DNA from: Cognatilysobacter terrigena
Lineage (GTDB): Bacteria > Pseudomonadota > Gammaproteobacteria > Xanthomonadales > Xanthomonadaceae
DNA length: 59,549 nucleotides
Direction of reading: 5' to 3'
Assembly: GCF_004361065.1 (NCBI RefSeq)
Contig: NZ_SELT01000021.1
Location: 1 to 59,549 of the forward strand
Positions within the stretch are counted from its first letter, which is position 1. Every line of letters begins with the position of its first letter. The translations under genes and the position numbers were made by a program. Below are positions 20,968-29,561 of this stretch, in pieces. The notes under the pieces were generated by a model. That model saw nothing but the letters and a program-made list of their open reading frames with translations, had not been told where the DNA came from and made no database searches.

Positions 20968-21713
20968 GCGTCGTCGGTACGGATCGATGGAAGATGAATG
21001 CCGGCGCGGGCCAGGCGGTCGAACAATCGCGGTGCGTGACTGCCGAGCCAGTAGGCACGTCCGCACCCTGTGCATCGGCTGAAGGACGTGGCGCTCGCCC
21101 GTGCGCGCGGCGGCACGGCGTCGCCCAGTTGCTCCGGATCTGCGGGCTCGACCCGGGAATTGCAATGCGAGCAGCGGCTGAGCGCCGCGAACCACGGCGC
21201 CAACGCGAAACGCGCCTCGATCTCGACCAGCTGCTCCAGCGGCTGCATCGCGTAGACGAACGCGCCAGCGTCGACGTCGCTTTGCTTGAGCAACGCGACG
21301 TCGCGCGTCAGAAGCGTGCGGCGCTCGGTGTTCGACGTCGCGACGAGCGCGTCATCGTCCGCATCGTTGCGCCACGCGGTGTCGATGCCGAGCAACCGCA
21401 GATAGCTCGCGAGGCGTCCCAGATGCACGTCGAGCACGAATCGCGGCGGCGTGCCGGCCGATTGCCGATCCAGCGGCCAAACGTCGACGGACTCGCCACC
21501 GCGCACGCGCTGCGCCATCGTCGTGCTCGCACCATCGACCAGCAGGCCACCGACCTCGGTGTGCGGAACACCGGTCGACTCGATCGGATCCTTGATCGCC
21601 GGTGTTCCATCGAATGCGAGCTCGAAGCTGCGATCGCGGCGATCCCAGGCGACGAACCGCGCGAGCCGTCCGTGCACGCGCATCCGGCATTTCGGACGAT
21701 CGACATCACGCAT
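20964..21713 (-). CDS. Mut7-C RNase domain protein with ubiquitin-like N-terminus
   Basis: A 249-residue protein of the Ub-Mut7C type. The N-terminal 90 residues resemble a beta-grasp domain. The Mut7-C RNase (PIN-like) domain starts at RFVLDVHLGRLASYLRLLGI and contains LLTRDVALLKQ with the expected acidic residues. A C-terminal zinc ribbon has SRCSHCNSR and SRCTGCGRAYWLGSHA. Bacterial members are predicted RNases without a defined substrate. Start ATG 21713; ATG 21683 is an alternative. The ATGA overlap with hslR, a ribosome-rescue gene, hints at an RNA-related role (inference). Confidence 0.87.
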   Translation of the reverse strand: MRDVDRPKCRMRVHGRLARFVAWDRRDRSFELAFDGTPAIKDPIESTGVPHTEVGGLLVDGASTTMAQRVRGGESVDVWPLDRQSAGTPPRFVLDVHLGRLASYLRLLGIDTAWRNDADDDALVATSNTERRTLLTRDVALLKQSDVDAGAFVYAMQPLEQLVEIEARFALAPWFAALSRCSHCNSRVEPADPEQLGDAVPPRARASATSFSRCTGCGRAYWLGSHAPRLFDRLARAGIHLPSIRTDDA

Positions 21714-21762
21714 GGCGTCAGGCTGCAACGTCCCGCGTCGACAGCCGATACAGACGCTCAAA

Positions 21763-21790
21763 TGCAAACGGCCGCCCGAAGGCGGCCGTC
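21763..21790 (-). terminator. Intrinsic terminator after rplS
   Basis: ACGGCCGCC (21768-21776) and GGCGGCCGT (21781-21789) form a perfect stem with a CGAA loop on the plus strand. On the minus strand TTTGCATTT follows, 20 bases beyond the rplS stop. Confidence 0.75.
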
Positions 21791-21808
21791 GCACGAAGCG
21801 CTGCGCGA

Positions 21809-22216
21809 TTACTGCTGCGAGGCAGCAGCGGCAGCGGCCTTCGCCTTGGCGTAAGCGGCCAGATCTTCCTTGATACGCGCCTTCTTGCCCTCGAGGCCAC
21901 GCAGGTAGTACAGCTTGCCCGCGCGCACCTTGCCGCGACGCTTCACTTCGACCGAGTCGATCGTGGCGGAGTGCGTCTGGAACACGCGCTCGACGCCGAA
22001 GCCGTGCGAAATCTTGCGGACCGTGAACGACGAGTTCAGGCCGGCGCTCTTGATGCCGATGACCACGCCTTCGTACGCCTGGACGCGCTCGCGGTTGCCT
22101 TCCTTGACCTTCACGTTGACGACGACGGTGTCGCCCTGGCTGAAGTCGGGAAGCTTGCGGGTGATCTGCTCGGCTTCGAAATTCTGGAGCAGCGTATTGA
22201 GGGACGGCTTGTTCAT
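21809..22216 (-). CDS. rplS: 50S ribosomal protein L19
   Basis: L19 sits at the 30S-50S interface of the ribosome. The 135-residue protein has the conserved [40 protein letters not shown] and [20 protein letters not shown], with an extra Ala/Lys-rich tail after the usual end near residue 115. It is the last gene of rpsP-rimM-trmD-rplS and is followed by a terminator. Confidence 0.97.
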   Translation of the reverse strand: MNKPSLNTLLQNFEAEQITRKLPDFSQGDTVVVNVKVKEGNRERVQAYEGVVIGIKSAGLNSSFTVRKISHGFGVERVFQTHSATIDSVEVKRRGKVRAGKLYYLRGLEGKKARIKEDLAAYAKAKAAAAAASQQ

Positions 22217-22331
22217 TGGCTTGGGCCTGTTGGTGTCGTTGTAGAGCCGCGAGTGCGCGTGGACCCGCGTGCCGGCATCGGTGGAGCGAAGCCCGCAATT
22301 CTAGCGGGATTTTTCCTTGCGTGACTAGGGG

Positions 22332-23129
22332 TTAGCCGGTTTCCGGACCGGCGGCGGCCGGCTCCGTGGCGTCGGCCACGGTTTCCGGCGTCGACATCGA
22401 CGCTTCACGGTACTGCCGAAGCAGCGCCGCGTCCGCCTTGGATAGCTCCCGTCCCTTGAGGAGGTCGGGCCGGCGCTCGGCGGTCCGGCCCAGCGACTGC
22501 ATCCGCCGCCACCGGGCGATTTTCGCGTGGTCGCCCGACAGCAGGATCTCCGGGACGGCGCCCAGCTCGTGCTCGACGGGCCGGGTGAAGTGCGGGCAAT
22601 CCAGCAGGCCGTCCTCGAAGCTGTCCTGCACCGCGGATTCGGCGTCGTTGAGCGCGCCGTCCTGAAGACGGGCGATCGCATCGATGACGACCGCGGCGGC
22701 CAGCTCCCCACCCGACAGCACGTAGTCGCCGATGGAGATTTCCTCGTCGACCTCCGCCCGGGTCAGGCGTTCGTCGATGCCTTCGTAGCGGCCGCAGAGC
22801 AGGATCAGGCGCGGCTCGGCCGCCAGACGGCGAACCGTCTCCTGATCGAGGCGCCGCCCCTGCGGGCTCATGTAGACCACCCGTACCGGGCCTTCGGCCG
22901 CCGACCTCGCGGCCTCGATCGCACGACGCAGCGGGTCGATCAGCATCACCATGCCGGGGCCGCCGCCGAATGGGCGATCGTCGACACGACGGTAGTTGCC
23001 TTCGGCGTGGTCGCGCGGATTGGTGCCGTGGATCGACAGCAGGCCGCGCTCGACCGCCCGCCCGACCACGCCGAACGCCGCGCACTGCGCGACGAATTCG
23101 GGGAACAGGCTGACGACGTCGATGCGCAT
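22332..23129 (-). CDS. trmD: tRNA (guanine37-N1)-methyltransferase
   Basis: TrmD methylates G37 of tRNAs reading CUN, CCN and CGG codons, preventing +1 frameshifts. The 265-residue protein has the SPOUT trefoil-knot motifs [15 protein letters not shown] and [14 protein letters not shown], and the C-terminal catalytic-site segment with [25 protein letters not shown]. The last 15-20 residues (Ala/Glu/Thr-rich) are an unconserved tail. ATG 23129 ([12 protein letters not shown]) is standard. It lies 69 bases after rimM in the ribosomal operon. Confidence 0.97.
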   Translation of the reverse strand: MRIDVVSLFPEFVAQCAAFGVVGRAVERGLLSIHGTNPRDHAEGNYRRVDDRPFGGGPGMVMLIDPLRRAIEAARSAAEGPVRVVYMSPQGRRLDQETVRRLAAEPRLILLCGRYEGIDERLTRAEVDEEISIGDYVLSGGELAAAVVIDAIARLQDGALNDAESAVQDSFEDGLLDCPHFTRPVEHELGAVPEILLSGDHAKIARWRRMQSLGRTAERRPDLLKGRELSKADAALLRQYREASMSTPETVADATEPAAAGPETG

Positions 23130-23198
23130 GGCGGAACGGCTCGTGGTAGCGTCGGTGGCGCGGATTGCGGCGCAAATGCCCGGATCCGCGCGGCAGAA

Positions 23199-23750
23199 CT
23201 AGAAATCCGGGTCCCAGTCGACCGTGATGCGGCCCGCGTCCAAATCGATCGCGGTGACGAACTGCGGACGCACGAACGGGATCATCCATTCCCGGTCGCC
23301 GTCGCGGGTGACCAGCACGTCGTTCGCGCCGGTGGAGAACAGGTGCGAGACCCGACCCATCGCCTGTCCCTCGACATTGACCACCTCGAGGCCTTCGAGG
23401 TCGGCCCAGTAGAACTCGCCCTCCGCCGCCTTGGGCAGCGCGGACCGCGGGACGTAGACCTCGGTGCCGCGCATGGCCTCGGCGGCGTCCCGATCCTCGA
23501 CGCCCGGAATCTCGGCGGCGAGGCTCTTGCCGACGATCCGACCGCGCACGCCCATCAGCTCGCGCTCGACGCCGCGAGCGTCGCGCAGGATCCAGGGCCG
23601 GTAGCCGAAGAGCGCCGAGCGCGGCTCGGTCCAGCTCTCGAGTTTCACTTCCCCACGAACGCCGAAGGCGCCGACCACCCTTCCAACAAGGATGCGGCGC
23701 CCCGGGTTGTTCGTGCTGCTACCGCCCGCGCCAGGCACGGGCGAGGACAT
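23199..23750 (-). CDS. rimM: 16S rRNA processing protein RimM
   Basis: RimM binds S19 and helps the 30S head mature. The 183-residue protein has the N-terminal barrel ([22 protein letters not shown]) and the C-terminal PRC barrel ([38 protein letters not shown]). The ATG at 23750 overlaps the rpsP stop by one base (TGATG), so translation is coupled. The first 17 residues are a Gly/Ser-rich addition. Confidence 0.96.
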   Translation of the reverse strand: MSSPVPGAGGSSTNNPGRRILVGRVVGAFGVRGEVKLESWTEPRSALFGYRPWILRDARGVERELMGVRGRIVGKSLAAEIPGVEDRDAAEAMRGTEVYVPRSALPKAAEGEFYWADLEGLEVVNVEGQAMGRVSHLFSTGANDVLVTRDGDREWMIPFVRPQFVTAIDLDAGRITVDWDPDF

Positions 23751-24007
23751 CAGGCCGCGGCCTGCGCCTTGACCGCCGCCTTGTAGAGGTCGGCGACCTT
23801 GTCGGTCATCTGCGCGCCGTGGCCGATCCAGTGCTGGATGCGCTCGACGTTGAGTTCGACCGGCTTGTCGTTACCCGAAGCGACCGGGTTGTAGTAACCG
23901 ACGCGCTCGATGTTGCGGCCGTCGCGGGCGCTGCGGCTGTCGGTGACGATGATGTGGTAGAAGGGGCGCTTCTTGGCGCCGCCACGCGTCAGGCGGATCT
24001 TGACCAT
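23750..24007 (-). CDS. rpsP: 30S ribosomal protein S16
   Basis: S16 is an early-binding 30S protein. The 85-residue product starts [20 protein letters not shown] and contains [19 protein letters not shown] and [20 protein letters not shown], all standard. It is the first gene of the rpsP-rimM-trmD-rplS operon and has its own promoter just downstream of ffh. Confidence 0.97.
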   Translation of the reverse strand: MVKIRLTRGGAKKRPFYHIIVTDSRSARDGRNIERVGYYNPVASGNDKPVELNVERIQHWIGHGAQMTDKVADLYKAAVKAQAAA

Positions 24008-24055
24008 TGGTTTCTCGGTGTTGCCCAGCTGCCGGAATGGCAGGGTAAGCCGACG

Positions 24056-24085
24056 ATTTTAGCGTGAAGCCTGCGTCAGGGTAAA
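24056..24085 (-). promoter_or_regulatory. Promoter of the rpsP-rimM-trmD-rplS operon
   Basis: On the minus strand TTTACC (24085-24080) and TAAAAT (24061-24056) are 18 bases apart, about 50 bases upstream of the rpsP ATG. They follow directly after the ffh hairpin. Confidence 0.6.
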
Positions 24086-24105
24086 CCCGGCCGCCCAAGC
24101 GGCCG
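24086..24105 (-). terminator. Hairpin at the end of ffh
   Basis: CGGCCGC (24088-24094) pairs with GCGGCCG (24099-24105) around CCAA, 12 bases after the ffh stop. Only GGTTTACCC follows on the minus strand, so it is a weak terminator that abuts the rpsP promoter. Confidence 0.5.
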
Positions 24106-24116
24106 TGAGGTGGGGC

Positions 24117-25484
24117 TCAACGGAACGGCATCCCGCCGCGCCCGCCCATCATGCCCTTCATGCCGCGCATGAGCCCCTTCATGCCGCCGCCGGCCAGCTT
24201 CGACATCATTTTTTCCATCTGCTGGTACTGCTTCATCACCTTGTTGACGTCGGCCGGGGTCAGCCCCGCGCCCTTGGCGATGCGCGCGCGGCGCGAGCCG
24301 TTCAGAAGCGCGGGATTGCGACGCTCCTTCTTCGTCATCGAATTGATGATCGCGATCATCCGCGGCACTTCCTTGCCGGTGATCTGGTCCTTGAGGTGCG
24401 CGGGCACCTGGCCGATGCCGGGCAGCTTGTCCATGAGTCCGTGCAGGCCGCCCATGTTCTGCATCTGCTCGAGCTGGTCGCGCATGTCGTTGAGGTCGAA
24501 TTTCTTGCCCTTGACGACCTTCTCGGCGAGCTTGGCCGCCTTGTCCTTGTCGACCTGCGCTTCGACCTGCTCGACCAGCGACAGGACGTCGCCCATGTCG
24601 AGGATGCGGCTGGCGATGCGGTCCGGATGGAAGACGTCGAGGCCTTCAGGCTTCTCGCCGGTACCGATGAACTTGATCGGGCGTCCGGTGATGTAACGCA
24701 CCGAGAGCGCCGCACCACCGCGCGCGTCGCCGTCCGTCTTCGTCAGCACGACGCCGGTGAGCGGCAGCGCTTCCGCGAAGGCCTTCGCGGTGACCGCGGC
24801 GTCCTGGCCTGTCATCGAGTCGACGACGAACAGCGTTTCGACCGGAGTGACCGCGCCGTGCAGCGTCTTGATCTCCGCCATCATCGCTTCGTCGATGGCG
24901 AGGCGACCTGCGGTGTCGACGATCAGCACGTCGACGTACGACTTGCGCGCATCGTCGATCGCCGCGCGCACGATCGCTTCGGGCTTCTGCGACGGATCGG
25001 ACGGGAAGAAGATCACGTCGACCTGCTGCGCGAGCTGGCGCAGCTGTTCGATCGCGGCCGGACGATAGACGTCGGCCGACACCACCATCACCTTCTTCTT
25101 GCGCTTTTCCTTGAGATGCTTGGCGAGCTTGCCGACGGTGGTCGTCTTGCCCGCGCCCTGCAGGCCGGCCATCAGAATGACCGCCGGCGCCGGCACGTTG
25201 AGATTGAGGTCGGACGCCTGCGCGCCCATCACCGCCGACATCTCGTCGCGCACGACCTTGATCAGCGCTTGGCCGGGCGTCAGCGACTTCAGCACTTCCT
25301 GACCGACCGCGCGCACCTTGATGCGCTCGATCAGACCCTGCACCACCGGCAGCGCCACGTCCGCCTCGAGCAGCGCGATGCGCACTTCGCGCAGCGACTC
25401 GCGGATGTTCTCCTCGGTCAGGCGACCGCGGCCGCGCAGGCGCTCGATCGTGCCGGAAAGACGCTGGGAGAGGGACTCGAACAT
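24117..25484 (-). CDS. ffh: Signal recognition particle protein Ffh
   Basis: Ffh with 4.5S RNA binds signal sequences on ribosomes and delivers them to FtsY at the inner membrane. The 455-residue protein has the N domain (residues 1-90), the G domain with LMAGLQGAGKTTTVGKLAKH, DTAGRLAIDEAMMAEI and LTKTDGDARGGAAL, and the Met-rich M domain ending GMKGLMRGMKGMMGGRGGMP. Lengths and motifs are standard. It lies upstream of rpsP and is divergent from the YpjD-like gene. Confidence 0.97.
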   Translation of the reverse strand: MFESLSQRLSGTIERLRGRGRLTEENIRESLREVRIALLEADVALPVVQGLIERIKVRAVGQEVLKSLTPGQALIKVVRDEMSAVMGAQASDLNLNVPAPAVILMAGLQGAGKTTTVGKLAKHLKEKRKKKVMVVSADVYRPAAIEQLRQLAQQVDVIFFPSDPSQKPEAIVRAAIDDARKSYVDVLIVDTAGRLAIDEAMMAEIKTLHGAVTPVETLFVVDSMTGQDAAVTAKAFAEALPLTGVVLTKTDGDARGGAALSVRYITGRPIKFIGTGEKPEGLDVFHPDRIASRILDMGDVLSLVEQVEAQVDKDKAAKLAEKVVKGKKFDLNDMRDQLEQMQNMGGLHGLMDKLPGIGQVPAHLKDQITGKEVPRMIAIINSMTKKERRNPALLNGSRRARIAKGAGLTPADVNKVMKQYQQMEKMMSKLAGGGMKGLMRGMKGMMGGRGGMPFR

Positions 25485-25569
25485 GGACGGTGCCGACGCG
25501 AAAAACGGTCGCGAAGTATAGCGGGCGCACGCCTGCGGCCCGCCGAACGGCTGTGCGACACTTCAAAGC

Positions 25570-26367
25570 ATGACGCTCGCGCTCGTGATCGCCTCCGTCC
25601 TCCTCTACCTCGTCGCCACCGGCATGCTCGCCGCGGCGCTGCGCGTCGATCCGTCGTCGCCGGCGGACGGCTGGCGCGTGCCGTCGGCGCTCGCGCTCGC
25701 CCTGCACGCGGCCACGCACATCGTCGCGTGGACCGAGGTGCGCGGGCCGGACCTGCACTTCTTCGCCGCGCTCTCGCTGGTCGGGCTGGGCATGGCGGCG
25801 ATGACGACGTTCGTCGCACGTCGCGAGCGGGTCGCCGCGCTCGCGATCGTCGCGCTACCGCTCGCGGCCGCGCTGCTCGTCGCGTATCGAGCTTACGGCC
25901 ACTCGATGTCGATGGCGCTCGATTGGCAGCAGCAGCTGCATGCGGCGCTCGCATTGCTGGCCTACGCGACGCTCGCCGTCGCCGCGCTTCTCGCCGTGAC
26001 GCTGTGGGCGCAGGAACGCGCGCTGCGCCGCCGCGAATTCCACGGCTGGCGACGTGCGCTGCCGCCGCTGATCCAGCTCGAATCGCTGATGTTCCGAACG
26101 ATCGCGGTCGGATTCGCGCTTCTGACGGCGACGCTGCTCACCGGCGTGCTGTTCGTGCAGAACCTGTTCGCCCAGCACCTCGTGCACAAGACGGTGCTGA
26201 GCCTGCTGTCCTGGCTCGCGTTCGGCGCCCTGCTCTACGGCCGTCGTCGCTACGGCTGGCGTGGGGCGAAGGCCGTCCGCTGGACGCTCGCGGCCATGGC
26301 CCTGCTGGTGCTGGCCTATTTCGGCAGCAAGGCAGTCCTCGAACTGATCCTCCGCTCGGTCGTCTGA
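25570..26367 (+). CDS. Cytochrome c assembly/haem-handling membrane protein (YpjD/CcsA-like)
   Basis: A 265-residue inner-membrane protein with about eight hydrophobic helices. It has conserved His residues in ALHAATHIVAWTE, in WQQQLHAALALLAYATLA and in LFAQHLVHKTVLSLLSWLAF, the arrangement of the cytochrome c assembly (CcmC/CcsA/YpjD) family, which handles haem at the membrane. In gammaproteobacteria the YpjD form sits next to ffh, as here. The lengths fit. The WGxxWxWD-type motif of true CcsA/CcmC is not obvious, so a direct role in cytochrome c ligation is not shown. Confidence 0.85.
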   Translation: MTLALVIASVLLYLVATGMLAAALRVDPSSPADGWRVPSALALALHAATHIVAWTEVRGPDLHFFAALSLVGLGMAAMTTFVARRERVAALAIVALPLAAALLVAYRAYGHSMSMALDWQQQLHAALALLAYATLAVAALLAVTLWAQERALRRREFHGWRRALPPLIQLESLMFRTIAVGFALLTATLLTGVLFVQNLFAQHLVHKTVLSLLSWLAFGALLYGRRRYGWRGAKAVRWTLAAMALLVLAYFGSKAVLELILRSVV

Positions 26368-26406
26368 ATCGTTCCGGATGCGGAACGCTGGGTAACTACT
26401 CGTCGA

Positions 26407-26434
26407 CGCAATATTTGCATTGACAACTATTGCG
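26407..26434. promoter_or_regulatory. Candidate EmrR operator
   Basis: CGCAATA (26407-26413) and TATTGCG (26428-26434) are perfect inverted repeats spaced 14 bases apart, and the -35 TTGACA lies between them. A MarR-type repressor encoded immediately downstream is the natural candidate ligand (inference). Confidence 0.55.
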
Positions 26435-26448
26435 CGGGCACCTAAAGT
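26420..26448 (+). promoter_or_regulatory. Promoter of the emrR efflux operon
   Basis: A consensus -35 TTGACA (26420-26425) and TAAAGT (26443-26448) are exactly 17 bases apart. The expected start site is 1-3 bases before the emrR ATG at 26457, and no Shine-Dalgarno precedes it, so the mRNA is probably leaderless. Confidence 0.6.
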
Positions 26449-26456
26449 GCGCCGCC

Positions 26457-26909
26457 ATGACGAACCACCCACCCTGCAACGGCTCCTCGCTGGGACTGAT
26501 GTTCCGGCAGGTCCGCGACGCGATGTGGGCGCGCGCCGAGCGCGAGCTGGCGGATGCCGGCCACGAGCTGACCTTCAGCCAGTACATCACGCTCAAGACA
26601 CTCGGTAACGATGGGCGTGCTGGCGTCAGCGAGCTCGCCCGTGCGGCGCAGCTGCATCCCGGTGCCATGACACGCCTACTGGACAAGCTTGAGGCGCAGG
26701 GTCTCGTCGCCCGCGTCGTCGACCCGCAGGATCGCCGCGCTCTCCATATCGACCTGACCGACAGCGGTCGCGAGATGTGGCAAGCCGTTAGCGACATCGG
26801 CCGCCGTGTACACGCGCGCGCCATGCAGGGTCTGGACGATGCGGAACAGGCGCATCTCATGAACCTGCTGGTTCGCGTCCGCGACAACCTTTCTTCGGAT
26901 CTCGACTGA
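26457..26909 (+). CDS. emrR: MarR-family regulator of the efflux operon (EmrR/MprA-like)
   Basis: A 150-residue winged-helix repressor. The recognition region is VSELARAAQLHPGAMTRLLDKLEAQGLVARVVDPQDRRALHIDLT, with the wing DPQDRRA that MarR proteins share. It likely represses the downstream pump and releases DNA when a drug-like ligand binds. ATG 26457 is chosen; the frame opens at 26430 but upstream of the predicted start site. It leads emrR - outer-membrane channel - emrA - VOC - emrB, with one base between it and the channel gene. Confidence 0.88.
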   Translation: MTNHPPCNGSSLGLMFRQVRDAMWARAERELADAGHELTFSQYITLKTLGNDGRAGVSELARAAQLHPGAMTRLLDKLEAQGLVARVVDPQDRRALHIDLTDSGREMWQAVSDIGRRVHARAMQGLDDAEQAHLMNLLVRVRDNLSSDLD

Positions 26910-26910
26910 C

Positions 26911-28386
26911 ATGACCCCACGTTCCGTCGCGCCGCAGACCCGGCGCCTCGCACCGTTGTTCCTCGCGCTCGCACTCGCGGGCTGTGCCAGCATGCACGGG
27001 CTGGAACCGCAGGAGCGTCCGATGGATGCGAACGCGGTGGCTGCGTCGAAGACGCTGGCCGACGCGCGCATCTCCGCGCCGCTCGCCCGTGACTGGTGGC
27101 GCGCGTTCGGCGATCCCCAGCTCGACGCGCTCGTCGACGAAGCGCTCGCCGGGCAACCGAGTCTCGCTGCGGCCGACGCACGCGTTCTCCAGGCCGCCGC
27201 GCAGGCGGGCCTCGCCGATGCCGCGCGCAAGCCGACCGTCGGTGCGACCGCGCAGTACTCCGGCCTGCAGATTCCGACGACGGTCGCGCCCGATCCGCTC
27301 GGCGGGCACTACACCGGCGTGATCCTGCTCGGTCTCAACATCAAGTGGGCGCCCGATCTTTGGGGTGGCGATCGCGCGCGTTACGAAGCCGCCGTCGGCC
27401 AGCTGCGTGCGCAGGACGTCGAAGCGCAATCCGCGCGCCTGACGCTCGCATCGAACATCACACGCGCTTACGTCGGCCTCGCGCAGGCCTACGACGCGCT
27501 CGACGTCGCGCACAACGAGAAGTCGCGCTCACAGAAGCTGCTCGGCCTCGGCCGCCAGCGCGTCAAGGCGGGCATCGACAACCAGATGCAGCTGCGCAAC
27601 GCCGAAACGCTGGTCGCATCCGCGGATCAGCAGGCCGAAGCCGCACAACAACAGATCGACACCGCGAAGCACGCGATCGCTGCGTTGCTCGGCAAGGGCC
27701 CGGATCGTGGCGATGCGATCACGCGTCCGAAGCTGCTCGTCGCACCGTCGCCCGGCATCCCGAGCGTCATCCCGAGTGATCTGCTCGGTGCGCGCCCCGA
27801 TGTCGTCGCCGCGCGTTGGCGTGCGGAGGCCGCGAGCCGCAACATCCGCGCCGCGAAGACGCAGTTCTATCCGTCGGTGAACCTGTCGGCGCTGGTCGGA
27901 CTTGCTGCGGTCAGCCTCGGCGATCTGTTCTCGACCAATGCATTGCTGACGCAGGGCGGTCCCGCGGTTTCGCTGCCGATCTTCGACGGTGGACGCCTGC
28001 GTTCCAACCTCGCGAAGTCCGATGCCGACTACGACCTCGCCGTCGCCGCGTACAACGGCACGCTCGTCGGCGGCATGCGCGAAGTCGCCGATGCGCTCGA
28101 CAACGCCCGCGCGCTCGACGCGCAGATCGCGTCGGTGCGCCAGGCCCGTGACGCCGCGCAGGCCGCGCTGTCGCTCGCCAACACGCGTTACAAGGCCGGG
28201 CTGTCGACGCAGATCGACGTGCTCAATGCACAACGTCCGCTGCTGCAGCTCGACCAGCAACTCGCCGCGCTGCGCGCGCAACGCCTCCTCGCCGTGGTCG
28301 ATCTCGACCAGGCGCTGGGTGGCGGGCTCGCACTGACCGCGCCCTCTTCCGATTCCATCTCCGATTCCGCGACCGCCGCCCGATGA
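26911..28386 (+). CDS. Outer-membrane efflux lipoprotein (NodT/OprM family)
   Basis: A TolC-like outer-membrane exit duct of 491 residues. Residues 1-25 are a lipoprotein signal ending in LALAGC (Cys 25). Two outer-membrane efflux repeats follow, with ARDWWRAFGDPQLDALVDEA, ALLGKGP, DLLGARPDVVAARWRAEAAS and TQFYPSVNLSALVG, the classic NodT signatures. Long coiled-coil helices form the periplasmic tunnel. It sits between emrR and emrA and overlaps emrA by ATGA, so the complete tripartite pump is encoded by one operon, unlike E. coli emrAB, which borrows TolC. Confidence 0.94.
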   Translation: MTPRSVAPQTRRLAPLFLALALAGCASMHGLEPQERPMDANAVAASKTLADARISAPLARDWWRAFGDPQLDALVDEALAGQPSLAAADARVLQAAAQAGLADAARKPTVGATAQYSGLQIPTTVAPDPLGGHYTGVILLGLNIKWAPDLWGGDRARYEAAVGQLRAQDVEAQSARLTLASNITRAYVGLAQAYDALDVAHNEKSRSQKLLGLGRQRVKAGIDNQMQLRNAETLVASADQQAEAAQQQIDTAKHAIAALLGKGPDRGDAITRPKLLVAPSPGIPSVIPSDLLGARPDVVAARWRAEAASRNIRAAKTQFYPSVNLSALVGLAAVSLGDLFSTNALLTQGGPAVSLPIFDGGRLRSNLAKSDADYDLAVAAYNGTLVGGMREVADALDNARALDAQIASVRQARDAAQAALSLANTRYKAGLSTQIDVLNAQRPLLQLDQQLAALRAQRLLAVVDLDQALGGGLALTAPSSDSISDSATAAR

Positions 28387-29561
28387 GCACACCTACCACT
28401 ACCGCAGAACCCGCACCGGCGAAGGGCAGCAGCAAGCGTCGCCGTGCGTTGATCATCCTCGCGCTCGTCGTCGTGATCGGCGGCATCGCCTGGCTGCTCT
28501 ACCACTTCCTCGTCGGGCGCTGGCACGAAGACACCGACGACGCCTACGTGCAGGGCAACATCGTCACGATCACGCCGCAGACCGTCGGCACCGTCACCGG
28601 CATCACCGCCGACGACGGCATGCGCGTCGAAGCCGGCCAGGTGCTGGTGCAGCTCGACGCGACGGATGCGCAGGTCGCATACGAGCAGTCGATCGCCAAC
28701 CTCGCGAACACCGTGCGCACCGTGCGCGGCCTGTACAGCAGCGTGAGTTCGTCGCAGGCGGAAATCCGTGCACGCGAGGCGCAGGTCGCCAAGCTGCGTG
28801 CGGACGTCGCGCGTCGTAACGGGCTCGTCGCCACTGGCGCCGTGTCGGCCGAAGAACTCGCGCATGCACGCGACGACCTCGCCGCCGCCGAAGCCGCGCT
28901 CGCGACGTCGCGCGGCAACCTGTCGCGCAACCAGGCACTGGTGGACGCCACGACCGTGCGCAACCAGCCGCAGGTGCAGGCCGCCGCTGCGCAGGTGCGA
29001 CAGGCGTATCTCGCGATGCAGCGCGGCGCGATCGTCGCACCGGTCACCGGCTACGTCGCCAAGCGCACCGTGCAGCTGGGCCAGCGCGTGCAGCCGGGCC
29101 AGACGCTGATGACGGTGATCCCGCTCGAACAGGTGTGGGTCGAAGCGAACTTCAAGGAAACGCAGCTCGCGAAGATGCGCATCGGCCAGCCGGTCGAGCT
29201 GCATTCCGATCTGTACGGCAAGGACGTGACGTTCAAGGGTCGCCTCGTGAGCCTCGGCCTCGGCACCGGTAGCGCGTTCTCGCTGCTGCCCGCGCAGAAC
29301 GCGAGCGGCAACTGGATCAAGATCGTGCAGCGCGTGCCGGTGCGCGTGGAAGTCCCGCGCGACCAGCTGGTCAAGCATCCGCTGCGCATCGGCCTGTCGA
29401 TGAGCGCCGATGTCGACCTGCACGACCAGTCGGGCGCCGTGCTCGCCGCTGCGCCGCCGCAGAAGCCGCTGTTCACGACGTCGGCGTACGAGCGCCAGAT
29501 GCACGCGGCGCAGGACCGCATCGACCAGGTGATCCGCGAGAACCTTGCAGGCCGCGGCTGA
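28383..29561 (+). CDS. emrA: EmrA-type membrane fusion protein
   Basis: The periplasmic adaptor that joins the inner-membrane EmrB transporter to the outer-membrane duct. The 392-residue protein has a short cytosolic tail, one membrane anchor (residues about 22-43), a lipoyl-like half-domain (DAYVQGNIVTITPQTVGTVT), a coiled coil rich in Ala/Arg/Gln, and the second half (GYVAKRTVQLGQRVQPGQTL) followed by a beta-barrel (VWVEANFKETQLAKMRIGQP). These are HlyD/EmrA family signatures. Its start overlaps the channel gene stop; its stop overlaps the VOC gene start. Confidence 0.95.
   Translation: MSTPTTTAEPAPAKGSSKRRRALIILALVVVIGGIAWLLYHFLVGRWHEDTDDAYVQGNIVTITPQTVGTVTGITADDGMRVEAGQVLVQLDATDAQVAYEQSIANLANTVRTVRGLYSSVSSSQAEIRAREAQVAKLRADVARRNGLVATGAVSAEELAHARDDLAAAEAALATSRGNLSRNQALVDATTVRNQPQVQAAAAQVRQAYLAMQRGAIVAPVTGYVAKRTVQLGQRVQPGQTLMTVIPLEQVWVEANFKETQLAKMRIGQPVELHSDLYGKDVTFKGRLVSLGLGTGSAFSLLPAQNASGNWIKIVQRVPVRVEVPRDQLVKHPLRIGLSMSADVDLHDQSGAVLAAAPPQKPLFTTSAYERQMHAAQDRIDQVIRENLAGRG

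Noticed and set aside
24105-26423. A 772-codon plus-strand frame across ffh and the YpjD-like gene
   Set aside because: It runs antisense to ffh and out of frame through the next gene; composition is shadow-like.
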